Notes under the pieces: generated by a model
Told to the model about the DNA's origin: nothing
The model's input: only the letters and a program-made list of their open reading frames with translations
Databases searched by the model: none
Part shown: positions 21,818 through 32,347 of the stretch, piece after piece
Layout: every line of letters starts with the position of its first letter
Numbering within the stretch: position 1 is the first letter of the stretch
Program-made: the position numbers and the translations under genes
Assembly (NCBI GenBank): GCA_003868215.1
Contig: QWDQ01000036.1
Location: 1 to 64,000 of the forward strand
Origin: Pseudophaeomoniella oleicola
Lineage: Eukaryota > Ascomycota > Eurotiomycetes > Phaeomoniellales > Phaeomoniellaceae
Length of the DNA: 64,000 nt
Reading direction: 5' to 3'

Positions 21818-24184
21818 ATGGATGTTCAAAATCCTTGGCCCCGTCTAGAAATCGAAATTGAAGATGCTGCTTTACCTGAACCTTTCCATAACCTCCCCTG
21901 CCCCAATGCGCTTCGGGCAGTGCCGGAGGGCGTCATGGTGCCGGTCGATCTTCGTATCATCCTGGACGAATCCTTGAATGCGAGGCCGAGACAGATCGCA
22001 GAGTTAGAGTCTTCCTGTCAAAGAGAAGACTCGGTTCAAGGGCCAATGCCAAATCTGGAAGCCCAGGAACATCAGGGGACCCTTACATCCACCGCAACCG
22101 AACTCCGTACATCAGAAGATTCTAGTCCCCCATCACGCAAGTCTATACCATATTATCAAGATGTCACGTACACGGACGAGCCCAATATCAGACACAAAGA
22201 AGTCGGCCGTCTCACCGATCCCAGTCTTGCATCGGCTGCTTTGTCGTTACCTAGTCTTGAAAACACCCGGGCTGTGCGAAAGGGTTTCAAGAACAAACCA
22301 CGTTCCTGGTTCACGACGTCGTTAAACCACGCCAAAGTGAGCTTGAAAGGATGGGAGCGGATGCGCGGCACCGTTGATGCAAGATATCATGAGGAGTATG
22401 CTGAATCTGAGCCTACAAGGTGCGTAGTTCCTCTCATGTCGGGAGATAGGTATCATACTTACCAGTATCTTCGTAGTGAATGCGTCAGTTGCTTCGACGA
22501 CTTGCCTCTTAGCAAGCTGACATCGCTTAGCTGTACGCACAACTACTGCTCGACATGCTTCAACCGAGTCATCACTACGGCCCTGAGCAACGAAGACCTA
22601 TTTCCTCCAAAGTGCTGCCTTGCCGTGGTACCCTTGAAGACTATTTTCGCTGCTGTCAGTCGCGATCTACAAGAGCAATATCAACAAAAGGCTGCAGAAT
22701 ACGCTCTCCCCGCCGCAGAAAGGTGGTACTGCCCTTCAACTGCCTGTGCAAGATTGATTGCTCCTCCCAGGGCCGAAGGTAACATATCCCCTTATCAGGG
22801 CAGTTGTCCTCATTGTGGAACAGAAGTCTGTTTGACATGCCGAGGCATTGCGCACCCGGGCAAACAAGAATGTCCACATGACTATAGTCTCCAAGAAACT
22901 CTAGGGTTTGCGGAGCAAGAGGGTTGGAGAAGATGCATCAATTGCAGGGCCATGGTCGAACTAACGGCTGGATGCCGACATGTTACGTGCAAATGTAAAG
23001 CAGAGTTCTGTTACACTTGCGGCGCGGGTTGGAGAACATGTCAATGCACCGAGGATGACGAGCAATATAGAAAAGCGAGAGTTCGTCAAGCAAAGATAGC
23101 TAGGGACAGAGAAGCGAGGGAACTTGCAGACGCTATCGCCGCCGTCGAAGAAGCTGAAAGGCGAGAGGCGGCCAATCTTGCCGAGATTGCCAGGCAGATG
23201 GCTGAAAAGGAAGCACGCCACCAGGAGATGTTACGCATCGCAGAGCAAGAGCAACGGGAACGCCATCAACAAGCAGTCGAAATCAGCGTCAATTACAGAT
23301 ACGATACACTGAAAGCAATTTTGAATGAGATCAATCACTTCCAAACTGCAACACTCAACACTTATCATGCCAAAGAAGCGTGTCATCTGATTGCGTTTGC
23401 GAAGCGCAATCTCGAAAAGTTTAACGCAGACTCGTCTAGGCTCGTAGAGATGCTAATATCTAATACCGTTCGTCGGACTAATCGCCTCAATAGCTCTCAC
23501 GCGAGCGTCCTCTCTGATCTATCCGCCAAACACGAGAAACAAGAAGACGAGATGTTCATGTCTCTCCAGCTGCATCTCCGCGGCAAACCGAACCGCGAAT
23601 CACGCATCGAAACCATGATGATGAAGCTACGAGAAGCACAGACCGTGGAGCTGCAGGAGCTAGAAGCTCGCCAAGTAGAAGAGAAAAAGAACTTTGCTGC
23701 GCGATGCTTGATTGAAAAGAAGGCGCTGGAAATGGGACTGAAGATTAGGGGAGATGTTGAAAACGCATATCGGGAAACGGCTCGGAAGGCATTCTGTGAA
23801 TCGGTGGCTGTGGAGAGACGCTGGGCGGACGAGGTGATCAGAGAACGGTCAGCACTGCTCGAGGGCTGGAGGATGTCGGCCCTACAGAAGGGTGAAATCT
23901 TGGAGGTTGTGGCAATGCTGGAGACCGAGGCCGCAGAGCCATTGAACGGGAAAGAGAAAGCGCATACGGAGGTGTCTGTACCAGAAGTGCGAGTTGTTGG
24001 GCCGGTCCATGTCAATGTCAGTGACATAACCGTTCTCGGGTTGGAAGAGGCACCAAGCACGGGCCCATCTCATTCGGAACTCCATGGAACGGGGAAGGCG
24101 AAGAGATCTAACACCCAAGACTCCAACGTTGGCTCAGGAAGAGGACTTGAAGTTGCACATATGGCAACTGCGCTAGCTGTTTGA
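21818..24184 (+). CDS. RBR-type (RING-IBR-RING) E3 ubiquitin ligase with long C-terminal coiled coil
   Basis: A single-exon 788-residue protein. RING1 starts near residue 221 (CVSCFDDLPLSKLTSLSC, then HNYCSTCF). The IBR zinc-binding region follows (RWYCPSTACARLIAPP, CPHCGTEVCLTC). RING2 begins at Cys373 with CINC, and the active-site Cys is predicted at Cys386 in ELTAGCRHVTC; the C-x2-C-x9-C spacing equals that of Parkin and HHARI. RBR ligases take ubiquitin from E2 onto this Cys before transfer to substrate. Residues 1-210 are low-complexity, with an SWFTTSLNHAKVSLKGWERM segment just before RING1. From about 415 to 690 the protein is charged and helical, with Ala/Glu/Arg-rich coiled-coil sequence (ARELADAIAAVEEAERREAA). 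The substrate is unknown. The start is the first in-frame ATG after the pyrimidine-rich leader. Confidence 0.88.
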   Translation: MDVQNPWPRLEIEIEDAALPEPFHNLPCPNALRAVPEGVMVPVDLRIILDESLNARPRQIAELESSCQREDSVQGPMPNLEAQEHQGTLTSTATELRTSEDSSPPSRKSIPYYQDVTYTDEPNIRHKEVGRLTDPSLASAALSLPSLENTRAVRKGFKNKPRSWFTTSLNHAKVSLKGWERMRGTVDARYHEEYAESEPTRCVVPLMSGDRYHTYQYLRSECVSCFDDLPLSKLTSLSCTHNYCSTCFNRVITTALSNEDLFPPKCCLAVVPLKTIFAAVSRDLQEQYQQKAAEYALPAAERWYCPSTACARLIAPPRAEGNISPYQGSCPHCGTEVCLTCRGIAHPGKQECPHDYSLQETLGFAEQEGWRRCINCRAMVELTAGCRHVTCKCKAEFCYTCGAGWRTCQCTEDDEQYRKARVRQAKIARDREARELADAIAAVEEAERREAANLAEIARQMAEKEARHQEMLRIAEQEQRERHQQAVEISVNYRYDTLKAILNEINHFQTATLNTYHAKEACHLIAFAKRNLEKFNADSSRLVEMLISNTVRRTNRLNSSHASVLSDLSAKHEKQEDEMFMSLQLHLRGKPNRESRIETMMMKLREAQTVELQELEARQVEEKKNFAARCLIEKKALEMGLKIRGDVENAYRETARKAFCESVAVERRWADEVIRERSALLEGWRMSALQKGEILEVVAMLETEAAEPLNGKEKAHTEVSVPEVRVVGPVHVNVSDITVLGLEEAPSTGPSHSELHGTGKAKRSNTQDSNVGSGRGLEVAHMATALAV

Positions 24185-24439
24185 CAGTGTTAATTTTTTC
24201 CCTGTCTGTCTTTGTGGCCTCATATTCCCACTTCGATGATGTCTCATCTCAAGAACATGAGCGCGTAGTAAATTCGCCGACACAACCATCTTCGAAAATT
24301 TTGTCAGATGCCCGATACAAAATAGGCGGGAATATGGCTTCACAAACAATGGTTTGCAGTGACCCCTGACCCAAAGTTGAACACCACCCATTTCTCTAGA
24401 CACTCCAGAACGCCTGTCACTAGCAATGATGCTCAACCA

Positions 24440-24475
24440 CCCCCCCCCCCCCCCCTCCCCCTTCCCCCCCAACAC
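24440..24475. repeat. C16 run in a C-rich tract between convergent genes
   Basis: C16 at 24440-24455, then further C-runs broken by T and A. It lies between the stop codons of the RBR ligase and NC2-beta (convergent, 336 bp apart). Confidence 0.85.
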
Positions 24476-24520
24476 CCAGTACCATACCGTAGGCGTCGCT
24501 ACCACCCGAGTTTCTCTCAT

Positions 24521-25156
24521 TCACTCCGCGCTTTCGTCCGGTCCAGCATTGTACTTCTCCTTCGCAGAAGCAAACATTTCTTCCTGCATCCTCAATAACT
24601 CCTCGGTAGACATACCACTCATCGCCATCTTATCTTGTCTCTTTTCTCGCGTCTATGAGAGGTCTTCGTGTCAGTATCCTTGACTCACTCGGCGGGGCAT
24701 TACATCATAATAGATGAGCGTACCTTTTGCTGGTCTTTGAACTCGCCTGCGACCGCGAGAACGTCTGGGACATAATCCGCAAAGCCAAGATCCGTCAAAG
24801 CCTTCTCGATATGTTCGACTGCAATCGTCTTCTTGGCCTCTTTCTCGGAGATGTCGTTTGCTTCGCTGGATATGAGAGTTATGAACTCCACACAGCACTC
24901 GATGAGGAGATCGCGCGCATCTTTAGCGAACGAGAGCCCCGATGATGCTGGAAGTATCTCCGTGATGATTTTTTGTACAGTCGCTATTGTTGCCGATCAG
25001 TTAGTCTGTGAGCCAGCTATGCACACGGTGGATATTGAAAACATACCCTTGGGAAGCGACAAGTCGTCATTACCTATTATAACATTTCAATAAGCATTGC
25101 GCGCCTAGTCTGTAGGGAATGTAATACTCACCGCCACCAAATTCTCTGTCGGACAT
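24521..25156 (-). CDS. NCB2: Negative cofactor 2 subunit beta (NC2-beta/Dr1)
   Basis: Four exons on minus: 25156-25132, 25073-25047, 24983-24724 and 24652-24521, giving 147 residues. The histone-fold domain is plain: LPKATVQKIITEILP, LSFAKDARDLLIECCVEF, ITLISSEANDISEKEAKKTI and VEHIEKALTDLGFADYV. After it comes a basic TREKRQDKMAMSGMS segment and a tail with STEELLRMQEEMFASAKEKY. Dr1 pairs with DRAP1/NC2-alpha, binds TBP on promoter DNA and blocks TFIIA and TFIIB entry in the nucleus. The first two exons are only 25 and 27 nt and encode the MSDREFGGGNDDLSLPK leader, so an ORF-only annotation would miss them. All introns are GT...AG and preserve frame. It is convergent with the RBR ligase. Confidence 0.95.
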
Positions 25157-26269
25157 GTTGAATGGGTACGATCATGGCTCTGCGACCGCGGACAGTCGCA
25201 CAACCTTGCTGCAGGACTTTATAACATCATAGGAAAAGACTTTGAAATTCCTGCGCATGTGAAATCAAATGCTGACTCGAATTAGGCTGTTTTTGATAAC
25301 GCCAAGCTTTATGTACTTTCAAGTCCGCCGTTCTGGTTTCCCCTTCCCCACATCTTCGCCGTACAAGAAATTTTGGACATATTAATTACTTTTATTATTT
25401 TTGCAACTTCGCGTCTTGTATCTTAGATCTTTTCTTCAGTTCAGTCTTCCGTTTGCAACGTCTCTGCCTTTGCAGTGCATTTCAACTGGTACTAATAACG
25501 GCTGTCTAAGGATATAATCGAGAGGTACGTTCATACATCCTTTTTACTGCTCTGGAATGCATTCCTTTCACATGATGAACCATCGTGTCGCCCCTATCTT
25601 ACCATCGATTTATACGACGTGGTGATTACACTGTCCTAGCCAAACGGACGAACTGATCCTATTATCTATGCTCATTGCTTCATTTTCTTGCTGTTTCGTG
25701 AGCCGCTGCTGACAGAAGAAGTGACAGGTTTACCAAGACCAACGAGCCGTTCAGCACTGCATGACTGGTTACCTCTTGATCTCTCTTCTACTACAGGTAA
25801 GCCATCGATCGCTGTCTCCTATTTCTTCTGTCTTTCAAACATCACAGGATGTGCAAAATATAGTTACTATCAAATTCCGATCATAAATGAGGAATAACAT
25901 TGGTTCGATTACCTGATGGATGCATCTTGATCTACGATATTGGATACATGCAGCGATGAACAAGTCACTAACGCCGATGTCAGATAGGTAAGAACGTTTT
26001 CCGGAAGTTGTTCGTGCAGAAACAATACTGTAAGTGTCAATCTCAGCCTGCTTGTGACACACCTTTACATGATGCAATCATACACTCCATGCTAAACATG
26101 AAGATTTCGGTCTAATGCTTCAGCCTATGTATTCAATTTTTCATCTTTCGCCTGACATGCTATTTTTATCAATCTATCGGAAGTCTATGAAATTAAGCAC
26201 ATCAGCTAATTGGTCTAGATTTCTAGTATTCTCCTGATGACCAAGCCTACAATGACGAGATCCCTACTC
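25157..26269. other. Intergenic stretch upstream of NC2-beta
   Basis: 1.1 kb between two minus-strand genes. T-rich with scattered short frames (the longest about 80 codons, no recognisable motif). A T-loop-like GGTTCGATTACC near 25904 does not fold into a tRNA. I see no gene. Confidence 0.5.
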
Positions 26270-27176
26270 TTATTCTTGATACCCCTTCAAGACCTCATCA
26301 TTCCAACTGCGAAGATTCATTAGCGTTGCGACATCGAACGGACTTCAAAACTCACGTCAGAAACTTTCCGCTCAACTCACGCGGAGGGTCAAGCGCCAGT
26401 TTTGCCAGCACGTTTCCAGGTTGATCCGGTCGCAGTAGTTTCCCTTCCTTGTAGGCATTAGCGAAGTGTTCCCGGTCGTTCTTGTCCATTACGCCCCCAT
26501 GCTTCTCTCGAAGTTCCTTCATCATGTCAGTGTCGACCTGGCCCGGGCGGACAGCGACAGTGGTGATGTCAGGCTCCTCTGACTGGAGTGTTAACGCCAA
26601 ATGGTTCAGACTAGCCTTCGAAGCTCCATATGCTCCCTGGGCAGCCGTCCCTTTCACAGCGGAACCTGAGGATGTTAGTACTATAGATCCCTTTGTCTTC
26701 CGAAGTTCGGGTATGGCTGCTTGTACCTGAAAGCAGTCAGTAACGCATTTCCGAACAGCCGGAGGACTCATACACAGGCGACGGCGCTGAAGAAATTGAC
26801 ACTAAACATATCGCGCCATTTCGCTGGATCTGCATCTACAAGCCTTGCCGTCTGCCCAAGAATTCCATGATTGATAACCAGAGCGTGCAGGCCACCGAAA
26901 GAGGACTTAGCCACTTCGACAGCTTTAGCAGGTAAGGAAAAGTCCGAGAGGTCTCCTGGCACGATCTCAACTCGCTTTGGATCCTTTGATTTGATCTTTT
27001 CAAGGGCTGCTTGATCTCTTGCTACAACCACAAGGTTATGTTTCTGTGGTTGGGCAAGTATATAATCTGCAATAGCTAACCCCAGTCCTGCTAGATCATT
27101 AGCATGTATGTGGTGGGTTGAACCTTTATCTCTTACCTTTCGAAGCACCGGTCAGCAGTACTGTTTTCGATGCCAT
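26270..27176 (-). CDS. Short-chain dehydrogenase/reductase (SDR)
   Basis: Four exons on minus: 27176-27137, 27087-26774, 26726-26356 and 26306-26270, giving 253 residues, the normal length of classical SDRs. It is a Rossmann-fold NAD(P)-dependent oxidoreductase. The cofactor motif TGASKGLG is formed across intron 1. NHG replaces the usual NAG at the end of beta-4. Catalytic residues are visible in SIVLTSSGS and in YGASK (Tyr and Lys), followed by VAVRPGQVDTDM. The arrangement resembles budding-yeast Irc24/benzil-reductase-like SDRs, but the substrate is not deducible. The last exon encodes only TWNDEVLKGYQE and would be missed without splicing; its intron has GTGAGT and GCTAATG branch-site sequence. 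It is divergent from the FAD oxidoreductase gene. Confidence 0.88.
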
Positions 27177-27549
27177 AGCTAGTGGGTATATGAAGATCGA
27201 AGCCAAATAGGTAGGTAGTAAAAGTACCTTTATTGTCTTTGTTACTTGAGTCGTTGCTGTTCTGGACTGCACTTGATATGCAGTTTCTAACTGTCTCAAT
27301 ACGAAGCGATGATTCTTGGTTCCGAGTGGGACAACTTTCTGCCGTGTGCCACCGCCTACATCATATGCCATAGCACTACGTCGAGACGGTATGTGCAGGG
27401 TCGAGCGAATATCTCCGATGCTCCGCAGCAACGGTGGGAGTGAGTTGATATCAACCGTTCGGATGTGATAGGATGTCCATCTTTCATCTTGTTTTCATTG
27501 TTTCAAATCTATAGATTATATTGACCGGTTTTACTTCCTATTTTCCGTT
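27177..27549. promoter_or_regulatory. Divergent promoter region, SDR and FAD oxidoreductase
   Basis: A 373-bp spacer between two divergent start codons, which must carry both promoters. A CAAAT-rich and T-rich segment precedes the plus-strand ATG. No named operator is seen. Confidence 0.55.
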
Positions 27550-28851
27550 ATGGCGACGGTCATCATTGGCGGTGGTATCATTGGATGCGCTACAGCGTAT
27601 TACCTCAGTGAGATTGTTGCCGATCCATCATCTATCCACATTGTAGAAACATCACCTACACTTTTCGCTGGTGCATCTGGTTATGCGGGTGGTTTCTTAG
27701 CAAAGGATTGGTTTGCTTCTTCGGTCTCTTCACTGGGCTCTGTTTCATTTAAGCTCCACAAAGAACTTGCAGACAAGCACGACGGAGTCAGAAAATGGGG
27801 GTTTCTTCCTTCTACAGCTTTGAGCCTTGGTATCGATGAGGGACTTGGCGTGAGTGGCCAGCGCGGCGAGGACTGGCTGCTTCAAGGTGATAGTAGGGCC
27901 AAGGCAGCGGAAAAGGGGGATTTCCTCAATGCGGATGGCACTCCTGCTTGGCTTACACCCCAAAAAGGCGGTACCATGGAAGTCATCAGCAGCGAGGGTG
28001 GATGTGCTCAAGTCGATCCTTCGCAGTTATGCCAATTTCTACTCTCCGAAAGTCAGAAACGGGGGGTGCAACTTCATCATCCGGCCACGCCAACATCGAC
28101 ATCCACAAGTCCTGACACGAAACAGATCGAGTCGATAACAATATCCGAAAATGGTATCCCAGTCATCGTGCCTCTGAAATCGCTCATCTTAACTGCAGGC
28201 CCGTGGACTCCGACCGTCTTTGCAAGACTTTTCCCCAATTCCAGATACCGTCTGCCAATCTCCAGCCTAGCAGGCCATTCTTTGGTTCTCCGTTCACCCC
28301 GTCATAAACCACCATTCACGTCGCCCACCATCTCTGGCGACAATGATCGTTATCCGTCAACATCCCACGCAATATTCTGTGCACCATCTTCCTCTTCCTC
28401 AATACCCTTCGCCCCAGAACTGTTCTCGCGCGCCACAGGCGAAATCTACATAGCTGGCGTGAACTCCTCCTCCAAACCTCTCCCAACTACCGCTACCGAA
28501 AAAGATCTCGATGACTCAGCAATTGAAACGCTGAAAGCTGCCGCCGTGAAATTGCTAGGCCACGTACCTTCTGCTCCCTACAGTCCCACAGAAGGGGAAG
28601 CGGCCGTCAAAGATGATCTGGAGGTCGAACGGGTTGGCTTATGTTGGCGGCCTGTGACTAGCAACGGTGCACCGATCATCGGCAAGATTCCGGAAGGAAA
28701 ACTAGGAGGTGGTATCAGAGGCACGGCTTATGTCGCAGCAGGCCACGGACCGTGGGGGATCAGCCTAAGTCTGGGAACCGGCAAAGTCGTCGCTGAGATG
28801 GTAACGGGTGCAAATCCGAGCGCTAACATAGACAGACTCGGTATATATTGA
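27550..28851 (+). CDS. FAD-dependent oxidoreductase, DAO family (Tda3-like)
   Basis: A single-exon 433-residue protein. The FAD-binding dinucleotide motif GGGIIG sits at residues 7-12 (MATVIIGGGIIGCATAYYL), and AGASGYAGGFLAKDW follows, as in D-amino-acid-oxidase-type (DAO) proteins. The C-terminus has the second FAD-contact region, CWRPVTSNGAPIIGKIP and YVAAGHGPWGISLSLGTGK. Overall it resembles the fungal group that includes yeast Tda3, a putative oxidoreductase with a proposed role in endosome-to-Golgi transport. The reaction is unknown. No signal peptide or membrane segment is seen, so it is probably cytosolic. It shares a divergent promoter with the SDR gene on minus. Confidence 0.85.
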   Translation: MATVIIGGGIIGCATAYYLSEIVADPSSIHIVETSPTLFAGASGYAGGFLAKDWFASSVSSLGSVSFKLHKELADKHDGVRKWGFLPSTALSLGIDEGLGVSGQRGEDWLLQGDSRAKAAEKGDFLNADGTPAWLTPQKGGTMEVISSEGGCAQVDPSQLCQFLLSESQKRGVQLHHPATPTSTSTSPDTKQIESITISENGIPVIVPLKSLILTAGPWTPTVFARLFPNSRYRLPISSLAGHSLVLRSPRHKPPFTSPTISGDNDRYPSTSHAIFCAPSSSSSIPFAPELFSRATGEIYIAGVNSSSKPLPTTATEKDLDDSAIETLKAAAVKLLGHVPSAPYSPTEGEAAVKDDLEVERVGLCWRPVTSNGAPIIGKIPEGKLGGGIRGTAYVAAGHGPWGISLSLGTGKVVAEMVTGANPSANIDRLGIY

Positions 28852-29561
28852 AGAAGACCCGATGGATGAACGGTGTCTCGATGATAAGAAGTCAGAGAGT
28901 TTCGGATCTTTTCTTTCGTACTTTGTATAGCCACGTATTTATTTCCCTGACGAGAAGAAGAAACATACGACTTCATTCGAAACTTTTCTAACCCCCCGTC
29001 CATAAAGCACTGGACAAATATACATCCTCATCGCCCATTCTCTCCCAACCATCACAGTATTCCCCATCTCTCTAACCTCCATTCTCTATCAAACGACAAC
29101 TACCATACAATAAACCCCCCCCCTTTCCTTCTAGAAAGTCTCTCCAGCCCTACCTTTTCTTCCGTTCCCAAAAACCTACCCCATCTTTCCCATCTCTGAG
29201 AATCGCCGCCGCCGACCCTTTTTCTTTTCAAGTATGTAGGCTTGATATGTAGTACAACACTATAGTGTTAATATCGAAAAGCGATAGATGGATAGGAGAG
29301 AATCGTCGTGTCGTAGAATGAAGTTATACATAGCTTATTTGGTCGAATGAATGAACGGAGGAACAAGTGTTTTGGCTTTGCAATGTCTATGACGGCATGA
29401 TGGAATATTATTTGATGGAATATTATTGAATGTACGTCTACAACGAGGGTTTCGTAATGTATATACAAATGCAACACAATTGTATTCCTGACGCCTTCTT
29501 CTTCTTCTTCTTCTTGAAGCGTTGAAACGCCACGAGATTTGTGTGACAAGTGACTTGGGAA
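28852..29561. other. Intergenic stretch, FAD oxidoreductase to second SDR
   Basis: 710 bp between tandem plus-strand genes. Contains C-rich sequence at about 29100-29220 and a CTT run at about 29497-29514. I see no gene. Confidence 0.55.
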
Positions 29562-30824
29562 ATGGCGAAAGTTCTAACTGGGAATGTATACGATCCTGAC
29601 AAAGATATACCGGATCTTTCTGGAAAGGTAGGTAGGTCAGTTGCTGGCTGTGCCTGACACAGATATCACGCTTTCTCCTTTGAATGATTCTGATGAGTGA
29701 GCGAGTGACGAAATAGGTCTATGTTGTTACTGGAGGAACGGCTGGTATAGGTATACATATACGCTCGACTTCTACGTGGCCCTGAAATGTCTACTGATAT
29801 CCAAGTAACAGGATTTGGTATCAGTGCTCATCTACTTCAGAATGGAGCATCCAAGATCTATCTGCTAGGCAAGAAAGAAGAGCATGGCGAAGAAGCTCAG
29901 GAGAGTCTTGAGAAATATGGCGATGTAGCCAAGGTGGTTGAATTTATCAAATCTGACTTCGAAGATTTGAAGCAGACGGATCGAGTCTCGAAGGAGCTTG
30001 CTTCGAGACTTGATAGGCTTGATGTAGTAAGCCATCCCCTCTTATTCTCTCTGACGGTAGTGTCTCTTGCTGATGGTTGACAGCTCATCTGCAACGCCGG
30101 TCTCGGAGTTGGCGTTTACAACGAGACCGTCGATGGCCTTGACAGCCACATGCAAGTGAACCACATCGCACAAGCACACCTCACACTAGTGCTACTACCA
30201 GTCCTTCTTCGTACGTCAAACTCTCGAATCGTCTTCCAATCGAGTGATCTCCACAGGTTCGCCCAGAATAGCATTCAATTCTCATCTGTCTCGGAAATCA
30301 ACACGGATATCGGACCTACTCACTTATATAGCCGAACAAAGTTGGCTCAAGTTCTGTTTGCACGTGCACTCATACGCCGCCTCCAAAAAGGGGAACTTGG
30401 AGCAGATCCGGAGAAGTTCAAGTCACAGGGTCCGTGGATCAATGTCACTCACCCAGGTGGCGTATCAACAGACCAACCGACTCAGGCAGAGGACGCATAT
30501 GGTAAATTGGGAAAGATTGAAGTCAAGGCCGTGAGGCCACTGATGAAGGATCCGGTAGATGAAGGATGCAGACCTGCTCTCTTCGCAGCAACGAATCTGG
30601 ATGTCATCACTGACAGTACTCAGGGCCAATATGTACGCATAACCTTGGCATTTCGTGTACGACTTCGACTTGCTGACAGTCGCATGCAGATCGTCCCGGA
30701 CAAGAAGGCGAAGGAAACTTCAAAGCAAGCCCAGGATGAAAAGTTGGGCGAGAGCTTGTGGAAGCTGACAGAGGATATTTTGAAAGATAAGCTGGGAGCA
30801 GAATCATATATGTGGAAGGCCTAG
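29562..30824 (+). CDS. Short-chain dehydrogenase/reductase, retinol-dehydrogenase-like
   Basis: Five exons: 29562-29627, 29717-29750, 29812-30026, 30084-30632 and 30690-30824, giving 332 residues. The cofactor motif TGGTAGIG is assembled over exons 2 and 3. LICNAG follows at the start of exon 4, then the active-site serine region SRIVFQSSDLHRF and the catalytic YSRTK (Tyr, Lys). The length and N-terminal extension (VLTGNVYDPDKDIPDLSGK) fit fungal SDRs close to retinol dehydrogenases and WW-domain oxidoreductases. The substrate is unknown. Exon 2 is only 34 nt. The last intron (30633-30689) is 57 nt, has no stop and is divisible by three, so a longer 351-residue form is possible if it is retained; I prefer splicing because its ends are GTACGC and CATGCAG. 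Confidence 0.85.
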
Positions 30825-31226
30825 TCTTTTGCAGCAACGTGCAAGACTGGATTTGCAGACGAGTCCCTATGTCAGGGGATCTTGCTGCTTATATATTCCT
30901 ATACCACAATAACAAAAATCGTGCGTAATCTGAATCAAATGGTTACTTGTGAAGCGATGATCTTGTCACTGGAAGGACTTTCATTGTATACCATCAATAG
31001 TATCAGAAGATCTAGGTATTGATATAGGTGATGTAGATAATTTGCGGTGATAGAGTGGGAAGTCTTAGGTAGAGACGGTTTGTGGGGTTGAACGCATGCA
31101 TTTAATTGTGCTGTCGCGCGCGTTTCTCCATAAACGCGTCTCCCAGAAATTGTAGGTAAGGTAGTCATCTGTAAGGCACATCGTCAATATCTAGTTCTTG
31201 TAGAGAATATCTGCAGAGATTACAAG
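30825..31226. other. Intergenic stretch, second SDR to NSE1
   Basis: 402 bp between tandem plus-strand genes, with the SDR 3' end and the NSE1 promoter. Nothing else seen. Confidence 0.55.
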
Positions 31227-32347
31227 ATGGATGAAACGCAGTACAATGATACCAATCGTGCATTCTTACAAGCGTTCATGGCACGTGGTACAATGACTTT
31301 TGAAGAAGCGCAGCCTATCTTAGCTGCGATCTTCTCTATACACGGTAGGTCCAAGACTGAGTTGCTTGCATTGCTCAGACCGCATTGCTATTCAAGTAAA
31401 CCTTCATTTGCTGAGATAGCTGTCATATAGAGGACAAAGAAGTTCTTCCGGCAGATGTTACGGCAGCAGACCTCGCTTCATACATTTCGGCAGCGAATTC
31501 AGCCATATCTTCCCTGGATCTCGAGATCCGATCTCAAACGCACCAAGTGACGAGACAGCGTACCCATGCTCTCGTCAACACGACATCCGATCCCCTCACA
31601 CAACTGGCCACGACCTATACAGCCGACGAGATCGCATTTGTGAAACGACTCTTGGACTACATGTTCGAAACGAACAACACCAGAAGGATTGAGGCGATGT
31701 GTATTACTAGCACACAAGCTGTAAACCTCAACAAGGCGGCGTCAGCAGATACCCAGCGACGTGAAAGTGCGATAGCTTCAGGGGTGTCACAAAGCTTGAC
31801 TTTGAGAGAGGCAGAAACGATGCTGGGACGATTGGTAGACGAAGGCTGGCTGGAGAAAAGTCGGAAAGGATTCTATTCGCTGAGCCCGAGAGCTTTGATG
31901 GAACTTAAAGGTTGGCTATGCGATACCTACAACGACGATGAAGAAGTCGACGGAGATGAAGCAGTCAGGATCAGGGTCAAGATGTGCAAGGCCTGTGGCG
32001 ATATCATAACAGTGGTAAGTCCTCATAACCATGGAACCATCGGGAACTCATGCTTTGCCTAGGGAGAGCGCTGTGCTCGACGAGAATGTCCCGTACGGCT
32101 TCATGATTATTGCAAAGCGAATTTCTTCAGAATGCAGCGATCAACAACGTGTCCTGCCTGCGGAACCGAATGGGACGGAAAGCATTTCGTTGGTGAGAGG
32201 GCTATCACAACTAGTGAAAAATATCTACAAGGCAAGCGGCGGAGTGGAGTTCATCGGCAACAGGACGAAGTCATGGTGAACGGGCATCATGACGTGGAAG
32301 ATCAGACGTCCCAAGAGAGCGACGAGGAACAAAATGAGGAAGGGTGA
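31227..32347 (+). CDS. NSE1: Smc5/6 complex subunit Nse1 (RING-like)
   Basis: Three exons: 31227-31344, 31431-32014 and 32063-32347, giving 328 residues. The N-terminal half has the Nse1 winged-helix arrangement (NRAFLQAFMARGTMTFEEAQ, then MFETNNTRRIEAMCITSTQA). A second winged helix follows, with LTLREAETMLGRLVDEGWL and GFYSLSPRALMEL. The C-terminal variant RING is formed across intron 2: CKACGDIITVGERCARRECP, LHDYC and TCPACGTEW. Nse1 pairs with Nse3 and Nse4 in the Smc5/6 complex and stimulates ubiquitin ligation in DNA repair. A Gln/Glu-rich acidic tail follows the RING. Both introns (86 and 48 nt) keep frame with GT...AG ends. Confidence 0.92.

Noticed and set aside
23497-24060. 187-codon frame antisense to the RBR ligase
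   Set aside because: A shadow of the coiled-coil coding region, where biased codons leave the opposite strand open.
25835-26077. T-loop-like GGTTCGATTACC near 25904 considered as a tRNA
   Set aside because: The flanking sequence does not form the T stem, anticodon arm or acceptor stem.
26270-30824. Cluster of three oxidoreductases considered as part of a secondary-metabolite cluster
   Set aside because: No polyketide synthase, NRPS, terpene synthase, transporter or pathway regulator is nearby, and the flanking genes are housekeeping.
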